Below, in pieces: positions 1 to 8,733 of a DNA stretch of 64,000 nt. Both the position numbers and the translations under genes were made by a program. Every line of letters begins with the position of its first letter. Position 1 is the stretch's first letter. Source of the DNA: an uncultured Tropicimonas sp. (GTDB lineage Bacteria; Pseudomonadota; Alphaproteobacteria; Rhodobacterales; Rhodobacteraceae); the NCBI GenBank assembly GCA_947495685.1, contig CANLZY010000020.1, positions 1-64,000 on the forward strand, read 5' to 3'. The notes beneath the pieces were generated by a model. The model ran no database searches, was not told the DNA's origin, and saw only the letters and a list, made by a program, of their open reading frames with translations.

Positions 1-108
1 CTCATGGCCCGGGACGTCGACCGGCAGGTCGCGGAACTCCAGATCCGTATCGCCGTCCTCAACCGCTACACTGCCATTGGCATACCTGTCACAGAGGCCG
101 TAGGATAA
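1..108 (+). CDS. C-terminal tail of an unidentified protein (partial)
   Basis: An open frame enters from the left edge and stops with TAA at 106-108, giving 35 residues that end in IPVTEAVG. The tail is helical-looking and rich in charged and aliphatic residues (DVDRQVAELQIR). I do not recognise the family. Because it abuts a broken IS3 element, a mobile-element origin is possible, but that is inference from position only. Confidence 0.4.
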   Translation, partial: LMARDVDRQVAELQIRIAVLNRYTAIGIPVTEAVG

Positions 109-175
109 GTCCGTCAGGGGAAAGGCGAAGTCCACCCTTCGTCCGGTTTGTGCAACAAAGCCGCCCAGTGCTCGT

Positions 176-1442
176 TCAAGCCACCTTCCGTTCGAAGGCG
201 AAGAGGCTTTTCCAGCCCAGTGCTGAATGGCGGCGGCGCGGATTGTAGAGGCCGTTGATGTACTGGAAGATCGCCATTTCCGCTTGCCTGCGCGTTTCCT
301 AGGATTGCCGCCAAAAAAGCTCCGCTTTGATGGTTTTGAAGAAGGTTTCGACGGCAGCGTTCTGCGCCTTTGAATGATCCCCCGGATCGTTCAATCCGCT
401 GGCGCGGACCTGCTTGAACTCGTAGCAATTACCTTTGCCGCTCATGGACACTTGGAAGCCATGTTGACGGAGGATCTTCTGATAGTCGTGTGAACAATAT
501 TGGCTGACCCAGTCGGTGTGATGGATGCAGCCTCTTGGTGGTGATCGGAACGCGATGGCCATCTTCAGCGCACGGATCGTCAACCTCTCGGCGATGCAGA
601 CATCGCCTGCCGGTCAGTGGATCACGTTTCATCCGATTGCTGACAGCCCATCCAACTAAACGGCGGGAATGCAGGTCCAGGATGACGGCAAGATATAGCC
701 AACCCTAACGCGTCCAGACATAGCTGATGTCACCGGCCGACTTCTGGTTAGGTTGGCCAGCCGCAAAATCCCGATCCAGCAGGTCAGGAGCGATGTTGAA
801 CTTGTGGTCGCTATCCGTCGTGACCTTGTGTTTGCGCGTTCTGACAACGGATATGCCGTTCTGGCGCATCAAGCGACCCAAACGTCGATGCCCGACATTC
901 AAGCCGATCCCCTTCAGCTCTTGGGTCATGCGCGGGCGGCCATGGCTTCCCAGGTTGAGACGCGACTGTTCCTTGATATGTGCCAGCGTCACCAGATCAC
1001 TGCGTTGTCTGCGGCTGGCTGGGCGACTGCGCAAAACACCCAATCCGCGCGTACTGACCTCCGTAACCTGACACAGGCGCTCAGTCGAGAACTGGGCTCG
1101 GTGCTCTTCCACAAACCTGAACCTCACGGCTTTTGGCTCGCGAAGAACTCCGTGGCCTTCGTCGGGGAAACGCCACACTGGGGCCTTTCCGGATCCTCCT
1201 CGGTTTGGGATGTCCCGCTCCTCCTTGAGATTGCGGTTCTCCCGACGCAGCCGGTCATTCTCCTTGGCGAGGCTCAAATCCTCGTTCGACACGACATCTG
1301 TGTCTCGGTGTGCTGTGACCCATTTGTTCAGCGTCGACATTCCGACACCCAGATCATCGCCCACCTGCTTGCGCGTCAGCCCGCGGGTCAGTGCCATGCG
1401 CACCGCATCCTTTCGGAACTCGTCCGTCCCGCCATGTCCCAT
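176..1442 (-). pseudogene. IS3-family transposase (OrfA/OrfB), multiply disrupted
   Basis: On the minus strand the ATG at 1442 opens an OrfA helix-turn-helix (RKQVGDDLGVGMSTLNKW) and its leucine-zipper-like tail (RLRRENRNLKEERD). OrfB motifs follow in the same frame (GRPRMTQELKGIGL, then GDISYVWTR), although the family normally separates OrfA and OrfB by a -1 frameshift. The frame ends at an in-frame TAG at 705-707. Homology resumes past the stop ([15 protein letters not shown]) and again in another frame ([30 protein letters not shown]). The C-terminus (ETRRQAEMAIFQYINGLYNP, then RRRHSALGWKS) ends at TGA 176-178. An extra segment of about 60 bp lies at 362-421, between the second catalytic Asp (HHTD) and the Glu (VETFF). 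With a nonsense codon, frameshifts and this insertion the element cannot make a normal transposase. I could not define its terminal inverted repeats. Confidence 0.88.
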
Positions 1443-1551
1443 GGTCCGTCTCCTTTGTTGCAGAAAATGCTGTCAAAGGAGCGGCATCAAACCGCGACAG
1501 GTCCAGTCGCAAGCTGACCCACTACCCGGATTTTCACGCACCAATGCCGGA

Positions 1552-2499
1552 TCAGATGACCGTGATTTCGCCTTCAAGGTTTCCAAGCAGCACGTCGTCT
1601 GCTCCCTGAAAGCCAGCCAGCACGATTTCGTCTGTCCCGAAATCCAAACCGACCCCTCGCTTGTCGACGAAGCCAAATGTGTTCACGATCTCGGATGTGG
1701 CAAGGTCGCCGCTCCACAGGGCATCGTCCAGCAAAAGCGTATCGGGATCCCACTGAAAATCCCAAATGGTATCAACTCCAGAGCCCGCACGGAAAACAAA
1801 CGCGTCCTTTCCGTCCCCGCCGGTCATTGAATCGTCGCCCTTGCCGCCCTCGATCCGATCCGGACCGCCGCCGCCCGACAATTCGTCCTGTCCGGCACCG
1901 CCCTTGAGGAAGTCGGCCCCGACCCCGCCGAACAACCTGTCGTCGCCACGTTCGCCAAACAGCCTGTCACCGTCGGCGCCGCCCCGAAGCGTATCCTTGC
2001 CGTCGCCACCCTTCAGGACGTCGCGGCCTTCGTGTCCGCGCATGATGTCCTGTCCGCCATAGCCGAAGACAATGTCGTGCTGATTGCTCAGCAGGAACTT
2101 GTCATCGCCAGCAAGCGCTTGGCGCAGAAAACCGTAATCGTCATCGACCGCTTCCGTCGCGGCGGCGTCGAAAATCGAAGTGGCGGCGACCGAGATGTTG
2201 TTCATCCCGATGTAGTACCTCCAGGTCGCGTCCTGATAGTCCCAGAAGAATTCGAAAAAGCCGGTCGCCGTGCCGTCAAATACCTCGATATCATCGGCAT
2301 CAAGCTCTTCCCCCACGATGGCGGTCGAGTAAAAGTTCGCCCGATAATTCCAATAGATTTCGAAATCATCGGTATAGACCTCACCGTCGATCGTGAAAGG
2401 GTCATCGTCGTAAAAACAGGACCCTACTGCGCCGCGGACAGACCGGTTGAGATCGAAGTCGGTCATGTCGAAGGAAAAGTCCGCATAGATGTGTGCCAT
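1552..2499 (-). CDS. RTX-type calcium-binding protein
   Basis: This 315-residue acidic protein has an N-terminal domain of about 125 residues rich in aromatic and acidic residues. About ten glycine/aspartate nonapeptide repeats follow at residues 130-240 (for example GGDGKDTLR, GERGDDRLF, GGVGADFLK), the pattern that binds Ca2+ in a parallel beta-roll. It ends in a short C-terminal domain (VLLGNLEGEITVI). There is no N-terminal signal peptide, which fits type I secretion in this family; no ABC/MFP transporter genes lie nearby. I chose the ATG at 2499 because GGAGGG sits just upstream; an in-frame ATG four codons earlier would overlap that site. Function beyond secretion is unknown. It is one of three RTX genes in the window. 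Confidence 0.82.
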   Translation of the reverse strand: MAHIYADFSFDMTDFDLNRSVRGAVGSCFYDDDPFTIDGEVYTDDFEIYWNYRANFYSTAIVGEELDADDIEVFDGTATGFFEFFWDYQDATWRYYIGMNNISVAATSIFDAAATEAVDDDYGFLRQALAGDDKFLLSNQHDIVFGYGGQDIMRGHEGRDVLKGGDGKDTLRGGADGDRLFGERGDDRLFGGVGADFLKGGAGQDELSGGGGPDRIEGGKGDDSMTGGDGKDAFVFRAGSGVDTIWDFQWDPDTLLLDDALWSGDLATSEIVNTFGFVDKRGVGLDFGTDEIVLAGFQGADDVLLGNLEGEITVI

Positions 2500-2858
2500 A
2501 ACACCCTCCATTCAGACACCATCCCGGCAGCGCGGATTTTAAACGTTCAACGTTGGGCAGTCCTTGATGATGGTCAAAGGGTGCGCCTCTCTACGGCTTG
2601 CGCAGGGGGCAAGGTGGGTTTGCATTCGCCCAAATGGCGAGCGGCCACATGGTCAGCGCCTCTCCGCTCCCTCAAGAGTAACAGAATCACTCACCCAATT
2701 CGTGGGAAGACCGTGGACGGCGCAGCGGCGGGTGTAGATCGCGCCGAGAAATGCCAATTCTTTACAACCGCCAGCACACAGGCTGCCCATTTTGCAGGCA
2801 CATATCGAAACCTTCCATCGTGTCTGTTCCTGCCATTGCCAAGGTAGGACAATCTCCT
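2500..2858. other. Intergenic region between divergent RTX and ATP-grasp genes
   Basis: About 360 bp with no convincing gene. It should carry the promoters for both divergent units. The only local symmetry I see is AACGTT-C-AACGTT near 2541-2553, which is palindromic and could be a regulatory site, but nothing ties it to a known factor. Confidence 0.4.
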
Positions 2859-4295
2859 ATGGTCGGTGGGATGAACACTGAAAACACTCATTTCAACGAA
2901 ATGCGGTCAACGGTCGGCGCCCGTCGTCCTTACGCGATCTACGATGACTGGTTTGCGCAACAGGACAATGAACGGCTGACCCAGAAATCCGCTGAAGCAG
3001 AAGCGTTTTTTCGGCGAACCGGGATCACCTTCAATGTCTATGGCCAGACCGACGCCGAAGAACGCCTGATCCCGTTCGATCTCGTTCCGCGGATCCTGGC
3101 CAATCACGAATGGACCAAGCTGGCGAAGGGGATCGAACAACGGGTCTACGCCATCAATGCGTTCCTGCATGACATATACAACCGCCAGGAAATACTGCGG
3201 GCCGGTGTGCTCCCGACCGACCTGATCGCGAATAACGACGCGTTCTTGCCGCAGATGATGAATTTCAGCCCGCCGGGCGATGTCTACACCCACATCGTCG
3301 GCACCGACATCGTTCGTACGGGCGAGGACGATTTTTTTGTGCTGGAGGACAATGCACGCACGCCATCCGGGGTCAGCTACATGCTGGAGAACCGCGAGAC
3401 GATGCTGCAGATGTTCCCGGAATTGTTCAGCAATATCCGGGTTCAGCCGGTCAGCGATTACCCCAAGAACCTGCGCCGCTCGCTTGAGGCATCGGCGCCC
3501 AGATCTTGCAATGGCAGGCCCTGCGTCGCCGTGTTGACGCCGGGGATCCATAACTCCGCCTATTACGAGCACAGCTTTCTGGCGGACCAGATGGGTGTGG
3601 AGTTGGTCGAAGGGCATGATCTGCGGGTCGTGGACGGCCATATCGCGATGCGCACGACGCGCGGCTACAAGGTGATCGATGTCCTGTATCGCCGGGTGGA
3701 CGATGATTTTCTCGATCCGCTGACATTCAATCCGAAGTCGATGCTGGGTGTGCCCGGGATCATGGATGTCTACCGCGCCGGCAACATTGCGATCGCGAAT
3801 GCACCCGGCACGGGCGTCGCTGACGACAAGGCGATCTATAGCTATGTCCCCGACATCGTGGAGTTCTACACCGGCGAGCGGGCAATCCTGAAGAACGTTC
3901 TGACGCATCGCTGTTCCGAGCCGGACACCTTGCGCTACGTCCTCGACAATCTTGCTGACCTGGTGGTCAAGGAAGTGCATGGGTCGGGCGGATACGGCAT
4001 GCTCGTCGGCCCTGCGGCCAGCAAGACGGAATTGGCGGATTTCGCTGACAAGCTCCGGGCGAACCCGGCAAATTATATCGCTCAGCCGACCCTGGCGTTG
4101 TCGACCGTGCCGATCTTCACGGAAAGCGGCCTCGCGCCCCGGCATGTCGATCTGCGGCCATTTGCACTGGTGTCGCCCCGGGGCATTAATATTACGCCGG
4201 GTGGATTGACGCGGGTTGCGCTGCAGGAGGGATCTTTGGTGGTCAACTCATCACAGGGCGGCGGGACCAAGGATACCTGGGTGTTGGAAGACTAG
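2859..4295 (+). CDS. Circularly permuted ATP-grasp protein (COG2308, DUF404/DUF407)
   Basis: The 478-residue product has the hallmarks of the circularly permuted type 2 ATP-grasp family: an N-terminal FNEM-type segment and DDWF, the central DIVRTGEDDFFVLEDNARTP, the VLTPG segment, and the C-terminal VVKEVHGSGGYGM phosphate-binding loop. Family members are predicted amide- or peptide-ligase-like enzymes acting on an unknown substrate. I favour the ATG at 2859, preceded by AAGGTAGGA; an in-frame ATG at 2871 is an alternative. It is the first gene of a compact unit with the alpha-E, transglutaminase and Anbu genes, 1 bp from the next start. This association recurs across Proteobacteria and suggests synthesis and turnover of a small peptide or peptide tag. 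Confidence 0.9.
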   Translation: MVGGMNTENTHFNEMRSTVGARRPYAIYDDWFAQQDNERLTQKSAEAEAFFRRTGITFNVYGQTDAEERLIPFDLVPRILANHEWTKLAKGIEQRVYAINAFLHDIYNRQEILRAGVLPTDLIANNDAFLPQMMNFSPPGDVYTHIVGTDIVRTGEDDFFVLEDNARTPSGVSYMLENRETMLQMFPELFSNIRVQPVSDYPKNLRRSLEASAPRSCNGRPCVAVLTPGIHNSAYYEHSFLADQMGVELVEGHDLRVVDGHIAMRTTRGYKVIDVLYRRVDDDFLDPLTFNPKSMLGVPGIMDVYRAGNIAIANAPGTGVADDKAIYSYVPDIVEFYTGERAILKNVLTHRCSEPDTLRYVLDNLADLVVKEVHGSGGYGMLVGPAASKTELADFADKLRANPANYIAQPTLALSTVPIFTESGLAPRHVDLRPFALVSPRGINITPGGLTRVALQEGSLVVNSSQGGGTKDTWVLED

Positions 4296-4296
4296 A

Positions 4297-5238
4297 ATGC
4301 TGGGAAAAACCGCAGGTGGCCTGTACTGGATGTTCCGCTTTCTCGAGCGGGCTGAAAATACTGCGCGCCTTATCGAAGCCGGGTTCCGCATTGCGCTGAC
4401 CCGCTCTGACGACGCCGAAGCGGAGTGGAAATCCGTCATTGTCACCAGCGCCTGTCAGGGGCCCTACGAGACGAACCATGACGGCTATGACAGCACCAGG
4501 GTGGTCGACTTCCTGCTGCGCGACCAAAACAATCCCAGCTCGGTCCTGTCTGTCATCAAGGCCGCCCGCGACAATGCCCGACTGGTGCGCACCGCCCTCA
4601 CGACCGAAGTCTGGTATGCCGTCAATGACACGTGGATGCTGTTCGCCGATCTGTTGAAAAACCCGATCCCGGAAACCGAACTGCCGGCCGTCCTGGCAAC
4701 CATTCGCCAGCAATCTGCGCTGGTGCGCGGAGCGATGCATGGCACCATGTTGCGCAATGACATCTACGATTTCTGCCGGTTGGGCACCGCGATCGAACGG
4801 ATGGACAACACCGCACGGATCATCGACGTCAAATACTATTCGCTGCTGCCGTCGCCGTCGTTTGTTGGCAGCCGTATGGACAACGTTCAGTGGGAGACGA
4901 TCTTGCGGTCGGTGTCGGCGCACCGGTCGTTTCGGTGGGCGGTGGAGGAGGACTTTACCGCACCGGCCATCGCCAGCTTCCTGATCCTTGATCGCCGGAT
5001 GCCGCGGTCACTGTCCTTCTGTGCCGGACGGATTGCCGGAAATCTTGATTTCCTTGCCGAGCAGTACGGCTGCCGCGTCCCCTCAAACGATATGGCGGAC
5101 AAATTGCGCGCACGGCTTCAGAACCGCGACATAGGCTCGATCTTTGACGAGGGTCTGCACGAGTTCGTAGAGCAGATCATCAGGGACGCCGCCCAAATCG
5201 GAAAACAGATCGAACTCGACTACAGGTTTATTGGGTAG
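4297..5238 (+). CDS. Alpha-E domain protein (COG2307, DUF403)
   Basis: This 313-residue all-helical protein starts MLGKTAGGLYWMFR and carries the family's conserved segments: FRFLERAENTARLIEAGFR near the N-terminus, then RLGTAIERMDNTARIIDVKYY, and later SFCAGRI. Alpha-E proteins almost always accompany the permuted ATP-grasp enzyme, either as a neighbour or fused to it. Their biochemical role is not established; they may be a partner or adaptor subunit. The start codon lies 1 bp after the ATP-grasp stop, and its own stop directly abuts the ATG of the transglutaminase gene, so translational coupling is likely. Confidence 0.9.
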   Translation: MLGKTAGGLYWMFRFLERAENTARLIEAGFRIALTRSDDAEAEWKSVIVTSACQGPYETNHDGYDSTRVVDFLLRDQNNPSSVLSVIKAARDNARLVRTALTTEVWYAVNDTWMLFADLLKNPIPETELPAVLATIRQQSALVRGAMHGTMLRNDIYDFCRLGTAIERMDNTARIIDVKYYSLLPSPSFVGSRMDNVQWETILRSVSAHRSFRWAVEEDFTAPAIASFLILDRRMPRSLSFCAGRIAGNLDFLAEQYGCRVPSNDMADKLRARLQNRDIGSIFDEGLHEFVEQIIRDAAQIGKQIELDYRFIG

Positions 5239-6036
5239 ATGCAGCTTCAGATCAGCCACCGGACCGAATACACCTACAGCGAGCCCGTGGTGTACATCCT
5301 GCAAAAGGTGCGCCTTCACCCCCTGACCTCGCCTCTCCAGACTGTGCTCAAGTGGGATGTCGACATCACCGGCGGCAGACTGGAAACGCAGTACAGGGAC
5401 CATTACGGGAATCACGTGGATCTGGTCAGCGTCGATCCAGGTGCCCGATCCCTCAGCATCGAAGCCAGCGGCACCGTTCAGACACAGCCTTCTATCGGGG
5501 TTCTTGGCAACGAGCGAACCTGCGCGCCATTGTGGCTCTTTCGGCAGCCAACACTACAGACCATGCCAGGGCCGGCAACGCAGGCCCTGTCGAAAATGAT
5601 AGATACCGGTGCCGGACAACTCGACAGCCTTCATGACCTGTCCACGGCGATCCTTGAGGCCGTCCCGTATGAGCTTGGCGAAACGCATGCGCATACCAGC
5701 GCCGAGGCGGCCCTGACCGGTGGGCGCGGCGTATGTCAGGATCATGCCCATATCTTTGTGGCGGCGGCACGGTTCGCCGGCGTACCGGCCCGATACGTCA
5801 GCGGGTACCTGATGATGGATGACACCATCGATCAGGATGCCACCCATGCCTGGGCCGAAGCCCATGTGGACGGGCTCGGTTGGGTCGGGTTCGACGTCTC
5901 GAACGGCATATCCCCGGACGAGCGCTATGTGCGCATCGCCGCTGGCCGCGATTCCCGGGAAGCGTCCCCGATCGAAGGGCTTCGCCTGGGCACCGCCGAC
6001 GAGACTCTGATTGTATCTTTGCAGGTGCAACAGTAA
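5239..6036 (+). CDS. Transglutaminase-like cysteine protease family protein (COG1305)
   Basis: The 265-residue product has the N-terminal beta domain typical of bacterial transglutaminase-like proteins (LQISHRTEYTYSEPV) followed by the papain-like core. The expected triad is visible: Cys166 in RGVCQDHAH, His203 in DATHAWAEAH and Asp219 in GWVGFDVSN. There is no signal peptide, so it should act in the cytoplasm. Such proteins probably cleave or transfer at amide bonds. In this operon it may process the product of the ATP-grasp/alpha-E pair; that is inference from context. Its ATG follows the alpha-E stop without a gap. Confidence 0.9.
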   Translation: MQLQISHRTEYTYSEPVVYILQKVRLHPLTSPLQTVLKWDVDITGGRLETQYRDHYGNHVDLVSVDPGARSLSIEASGTVQTQPSIGVLGNERTCAPLWLFRQPTLQTMPGPATQALSKMIDTGAGQLDSLHDLSTAILEAVPYELGETHAHTSAEAALTGGRGVCQDHAHIFVAAARFAGVPARYVSGYLMMDDTIDQDATHAWAEAHVDGLGWVGFDVSNGISPDERYVRIAAGRDSREASPIEGLRLGTADETLIVSLQVQQ

Positions 6037-6069
6037 GCAAAGCCGAAATTCGCACTTCGGGTGGAGCAG

Positions 6070-6801
6070 ATGACTTATTGCATTGGCATGCGGCTGGACA
6101 AAGGACTCGTGTTCATGTCGGACACACGCACCAGCGCCGGCGTGGACAATTTTGCCGTCAGCCGAAAGATGTTCACCTGGAACGTACCGGGCGAACGGGC
6201 GATCACGATCATGACCGCCGGCAACCTCGCCACGACCCAGTCGCTGGTCAGCCTTCTGGAGGAACGCTCCAGATCGCCGGAAGACCGGGATCCAAGCATC
6301 CTGCACAAGGAAACCATGTTCCAGGTTGCGCGGCTGGTCGGGCAAACCCTCAAGGAAGTCATCACGAACAGCTCTCCCAGCGGGCAGACATCGGATGATC
6401 AGTTCGGAGCCTCTCTGATTGTTGGCGGGCAGATTCGCGGCGGCAAGCCGACGGTTTTCATGATCTATCCCGAGGGCAACTTCATCGAAGTCACCGATGA
6501 CACGCCGTTCTTTCAGATTGGCGAAACCAAGTACGGCAAACCGATCCTGGTGCGGGCCTACGATCCGAGCATGAGCTTTGAAGAAGCGTTGAAGCTGCTG
6601 TTGATCTCCTTTGACTCCACCATCAAGTCGAACCTGTCCGTGGGCCTGCCGTTCGACCTTCAGATCTACGAAAACGACACGTTCGATAGCAGCCGGAAAA
6701 AACGTATCGAGAACGATGACCCTGTGTACCAGGCCATTTCCTCGGGATGGGGGGACGCGCTGCGAGACGCCTTCCAACTGCTGCCGAGCTATTCGGTCTG
6801 A
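6070..6801 (+). CDS. Anbu, bacterial proteasome-like Ntn hydrolase
   Basis: The 243-residue product begins MTYCIGM. Removal of Met exposes the N-terminal threonine nucleophile expected of Anbu. Asp17 (SDTRTSAG) and a lysine at mature position 32 (SRKMF) occupy the usual active-site neighbourhood, and TAGNLATTQS matches the core glycine segment. An in-frame ATG nine bases upstream (6061) would bury the threonine, so the start at 6070 is preferred; GGTGGAG precedes it. Anbu forms open helical or ring-like assemblies related to HslV and the 20S beta subunit. The natural substrate and the meaning of its constant linkage with ATP-grasp, alpha-E and transglutaminase proteins are unknown. A peptide made by those neighbours is a plausible target. 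Confidence 0.9.
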   Translation: MTYCIGMRLDKGLVFMSDTRTSAGVDNFAVSRKMFTWNVPGERAITIMTAGNLATTQSLVSLLEERSRSPEDRDPSILHKETMFQVARLVGQTLKEVITNSSPSGQTSDDQFGASLIVGGQIRGGKPTVFMIYPEGNFIEVTDDTPFFQIGETKYGKPILVRAYDPSMSFEEALKLLLISFDSTIKSNLSVGLPFDLQIYENDTFDSSRKKRIENDDPVYQAISSGWGDALRDAFQLLPSYSV

Positions 6802-6950
6802 CAGCTGCTGCCCCACCTCTGCATTGACGGCATCCGTGGGGCGACACCAGCGGCTCGGCTTCCGGCGACATGCGTCAGCTTCGATCCGGTGTCAGCCCCA
6901 TTGAAGGCGCCGTTTGCGCCCTCGGCCCGCGCCGCCTAGCGTGGGCGATC

Positions 6951-8492
6951 TCAACACTCCACCTGGATCAGGTAGGGTCCGGCGCGGTCGAGTCCTGCCC
7001 TGAAAGCGGCGATGAAGCCCTCGATGTCGTCGACACGCTCGGCCTCGACGCCATGCCCCTTGGCCAACGCCACCCAGTCCAGCACCGGAGCCTCGACGTT
7101 GAACATCCGTTCGGCGTTCCGGCCAACCTGTTGCACGCCCACGTTCGCCAGTTCGCCGCGCAGGATCTGGTAGCCGCGGTTGGCAAAGACGATGACCGTC
7201 ACATCCAGATCCTCGCGCGCCATCGTCCACAGGGATTGCAAGGTGTACATCGCTGATCCGTCACCGGTGGGCGCGATCACCTTGCGATCCGGGCAGGCTA
7301 CCGCTGCGCCCACGGCCAGTGGCAGGCAGGCGCCGATTGCCCCGCCGGGGTTGTGCAACCAGTCATGCCGCCGCGCCGTGAGTGTCGGGATCTGCAGGTG
7401 CTGGCTGGCCGTGATGCTTTCATCGACGACAATGGCGCTCTCTGGCAACAGGGCCGCTATCGCCTCGCCGATCTTGACGATGTCCATCTTGCCCTCGGGC
7501 AGCTCTGGCAGGTCAAGCGGCAAGAGAGTGGGCACACAGATGCCGGCGCCCAGTTCCTCCTCCAGCGCCTCAAGCGTCCAGATCAGGTCCATCTCCGGGC
7601 CGCACAGGTCGAGGATTCGGCAATCGGCGGGTTCGGGCGTGCTGGGCTTGCCGGGATAGGCAAAGAAGGCCACCGGCTGCCCTGTTCCGCACAAAACCAT
7701 GTGCTTCACGCCCTTCAGGATCTCCACATTGTCCAGCACCGGGTATCCCAGGCGTTCGATTGCAACCGCACCAGCCCCGCGCTCGATGCGTGGCACGAAC
7801 AGGTCGGCCATCAGGCGGCAACCGGTGCGATCCGCGATGCGCCCGGCCGTCTGTGCGCCGTCGCCATGCAAGGCCGCGCCGCCAAGCATCAAGATCGCCC
7901 CCGGCAACCGCAAGGCGTCGGCAGCGGCCTTGATCTGCGACGGCCGGGGCCGGTGCAACGCCACCGGCGGCAGCGGGGCCACCGTCCCCTCCGCCTGCTC
8001 CCATGCCGTGTTGGCCGGCAATACCAGCGTGGCGATACGGCCATTGCCGGACCGCGCGGCCCGGACAGACGCGGCGCCATCCGCCGCGACCGACAGCGCA
8101 TCCGCAGTCACCCGGACCCAGTCGGACACGGACTCGGTGACCCCCTGAATGTCACCTTTCAGCGGTGCATCGTATTTCAGGTGATAGTCGGCATGCTCCC
8201 CGACGACATTGAGCATGCCCGAATGGGCCTTGCGGGCATTGTGGACATTCGCGTAGCCATTGCCGAACCCCGGCGCCAAGTGCAGCAGGGTTGCCGCCAC
8301 CTTGCCCGACATCCGGAAATAACCGTCGGCCGCCCCCGTCACGCCGCCCTCGAACAGCTTCAGGATGCAGCGCATGTCCGGATGGCTGTCGAGCGCGGCC
8401 ACAAAGTGCATCTCGGAGGTTCCGGGATTGGCAAAGCAGACGTCCACGTCCGAGGCCAGCAATGTTTTTACAAGACTTTCTGCGCCGTTCAT
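6951..8492 (-). CDS. Acetolactate-synthase-like ThDP-dependent enzyme
   Basis: The 513-residue protein has the three-domain layout of the pyruvate-oxidase/acetolactate-synthase superfamily. The catalytic glutamate lies in LKLFEGGVTGAADGY near residue 48. The ThDP-Mg motif is GDGSAMYTLQSLW followed about 20 residues later by FANRGYQIL. It lacks the longer N-terminus of biosynthetic IlvB and no regulatory ilvH lies nearby. It therefore more likely belongs to the catabolic group that also holds benzoylformate decarboxylase-like enzymes; substrate unknown. I start it at ATG 8492 (MNGAESLVKT) because the 22 upstream residues look non-coding and a purine-rich stretch precedes that ATG. It stands alone, divergent from the aldo/keto reductase gene. 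Confidence 0.82.
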   Translation of the reverse strand: MNGAESLVKTLLASDVDVCFANPGTSEMHFVAALDSHPDMRCILKLFEGGVTGAADGYFRMSGKVAATLLHLAPGFGNGYANVHNARKAHSGMLNVVGEHADYHLKYDAPLKGDIQGVTESVSDWVRVTADALSVAADGAASVRAARSGNGRIATLVLPANTAWEQAEGTVAPLPPVALHRPRPSQIKAAADALRLPGAILMLGGAALHGDGAQTAGRIADRTGCRLMADLFVPRIERGAGAVAIERLGYPVLDNVEILKGVKHMVLCGTGQPVAFFAYPGKPSTPEPADCRILDLCGPEMDLIWTLEALEEELGAGICVPTLLPLDLPELPEGKMDIVKIGEAIAALLPESAIVVDESITASQHLQIPTLTARRHDWLHNPGGAIGACLPLAVGAAVACPDRKVIAPTGDGSAMYTLQSLWTMAREDLDVTVIVFANRGYQILRGELANVGVQQVGRNAERMFNVEAPVLDWVALAKGHGVEAERVDDIEGFIAAFRAGLDRAGPYLIQVEC

Positions 8493-8733
8493 TTCCACTG
8501 CACCCTTTCCTGGACTCGGTATGGCGGGCAATCCCCACCGCTGCCCACAGGCAATCACAGAGCCACGCCAGATGCATCCCCGATCGACACCGCGTCATCG
8601 GCTTTTTTTCGGCTGCCCATTTCCCACCATCCGGCGCGGGAAAAATGGCCGGGTTGGCCCTGTTCACCGGCTCCCGTTTGTGATCGTGTGCGCACGTCGG
8701 CACGGTCGACGCTATCGTCTGGAGGGTCGGAGC

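Noticed and set aside
137-172. Possible terminus of a second insertion sequence (GTTTGTGCAACAAAGCC)
   Set aside because: It resembles the outer end of some IS5-type elements, but no partner end, transposase or target duplication is visible.
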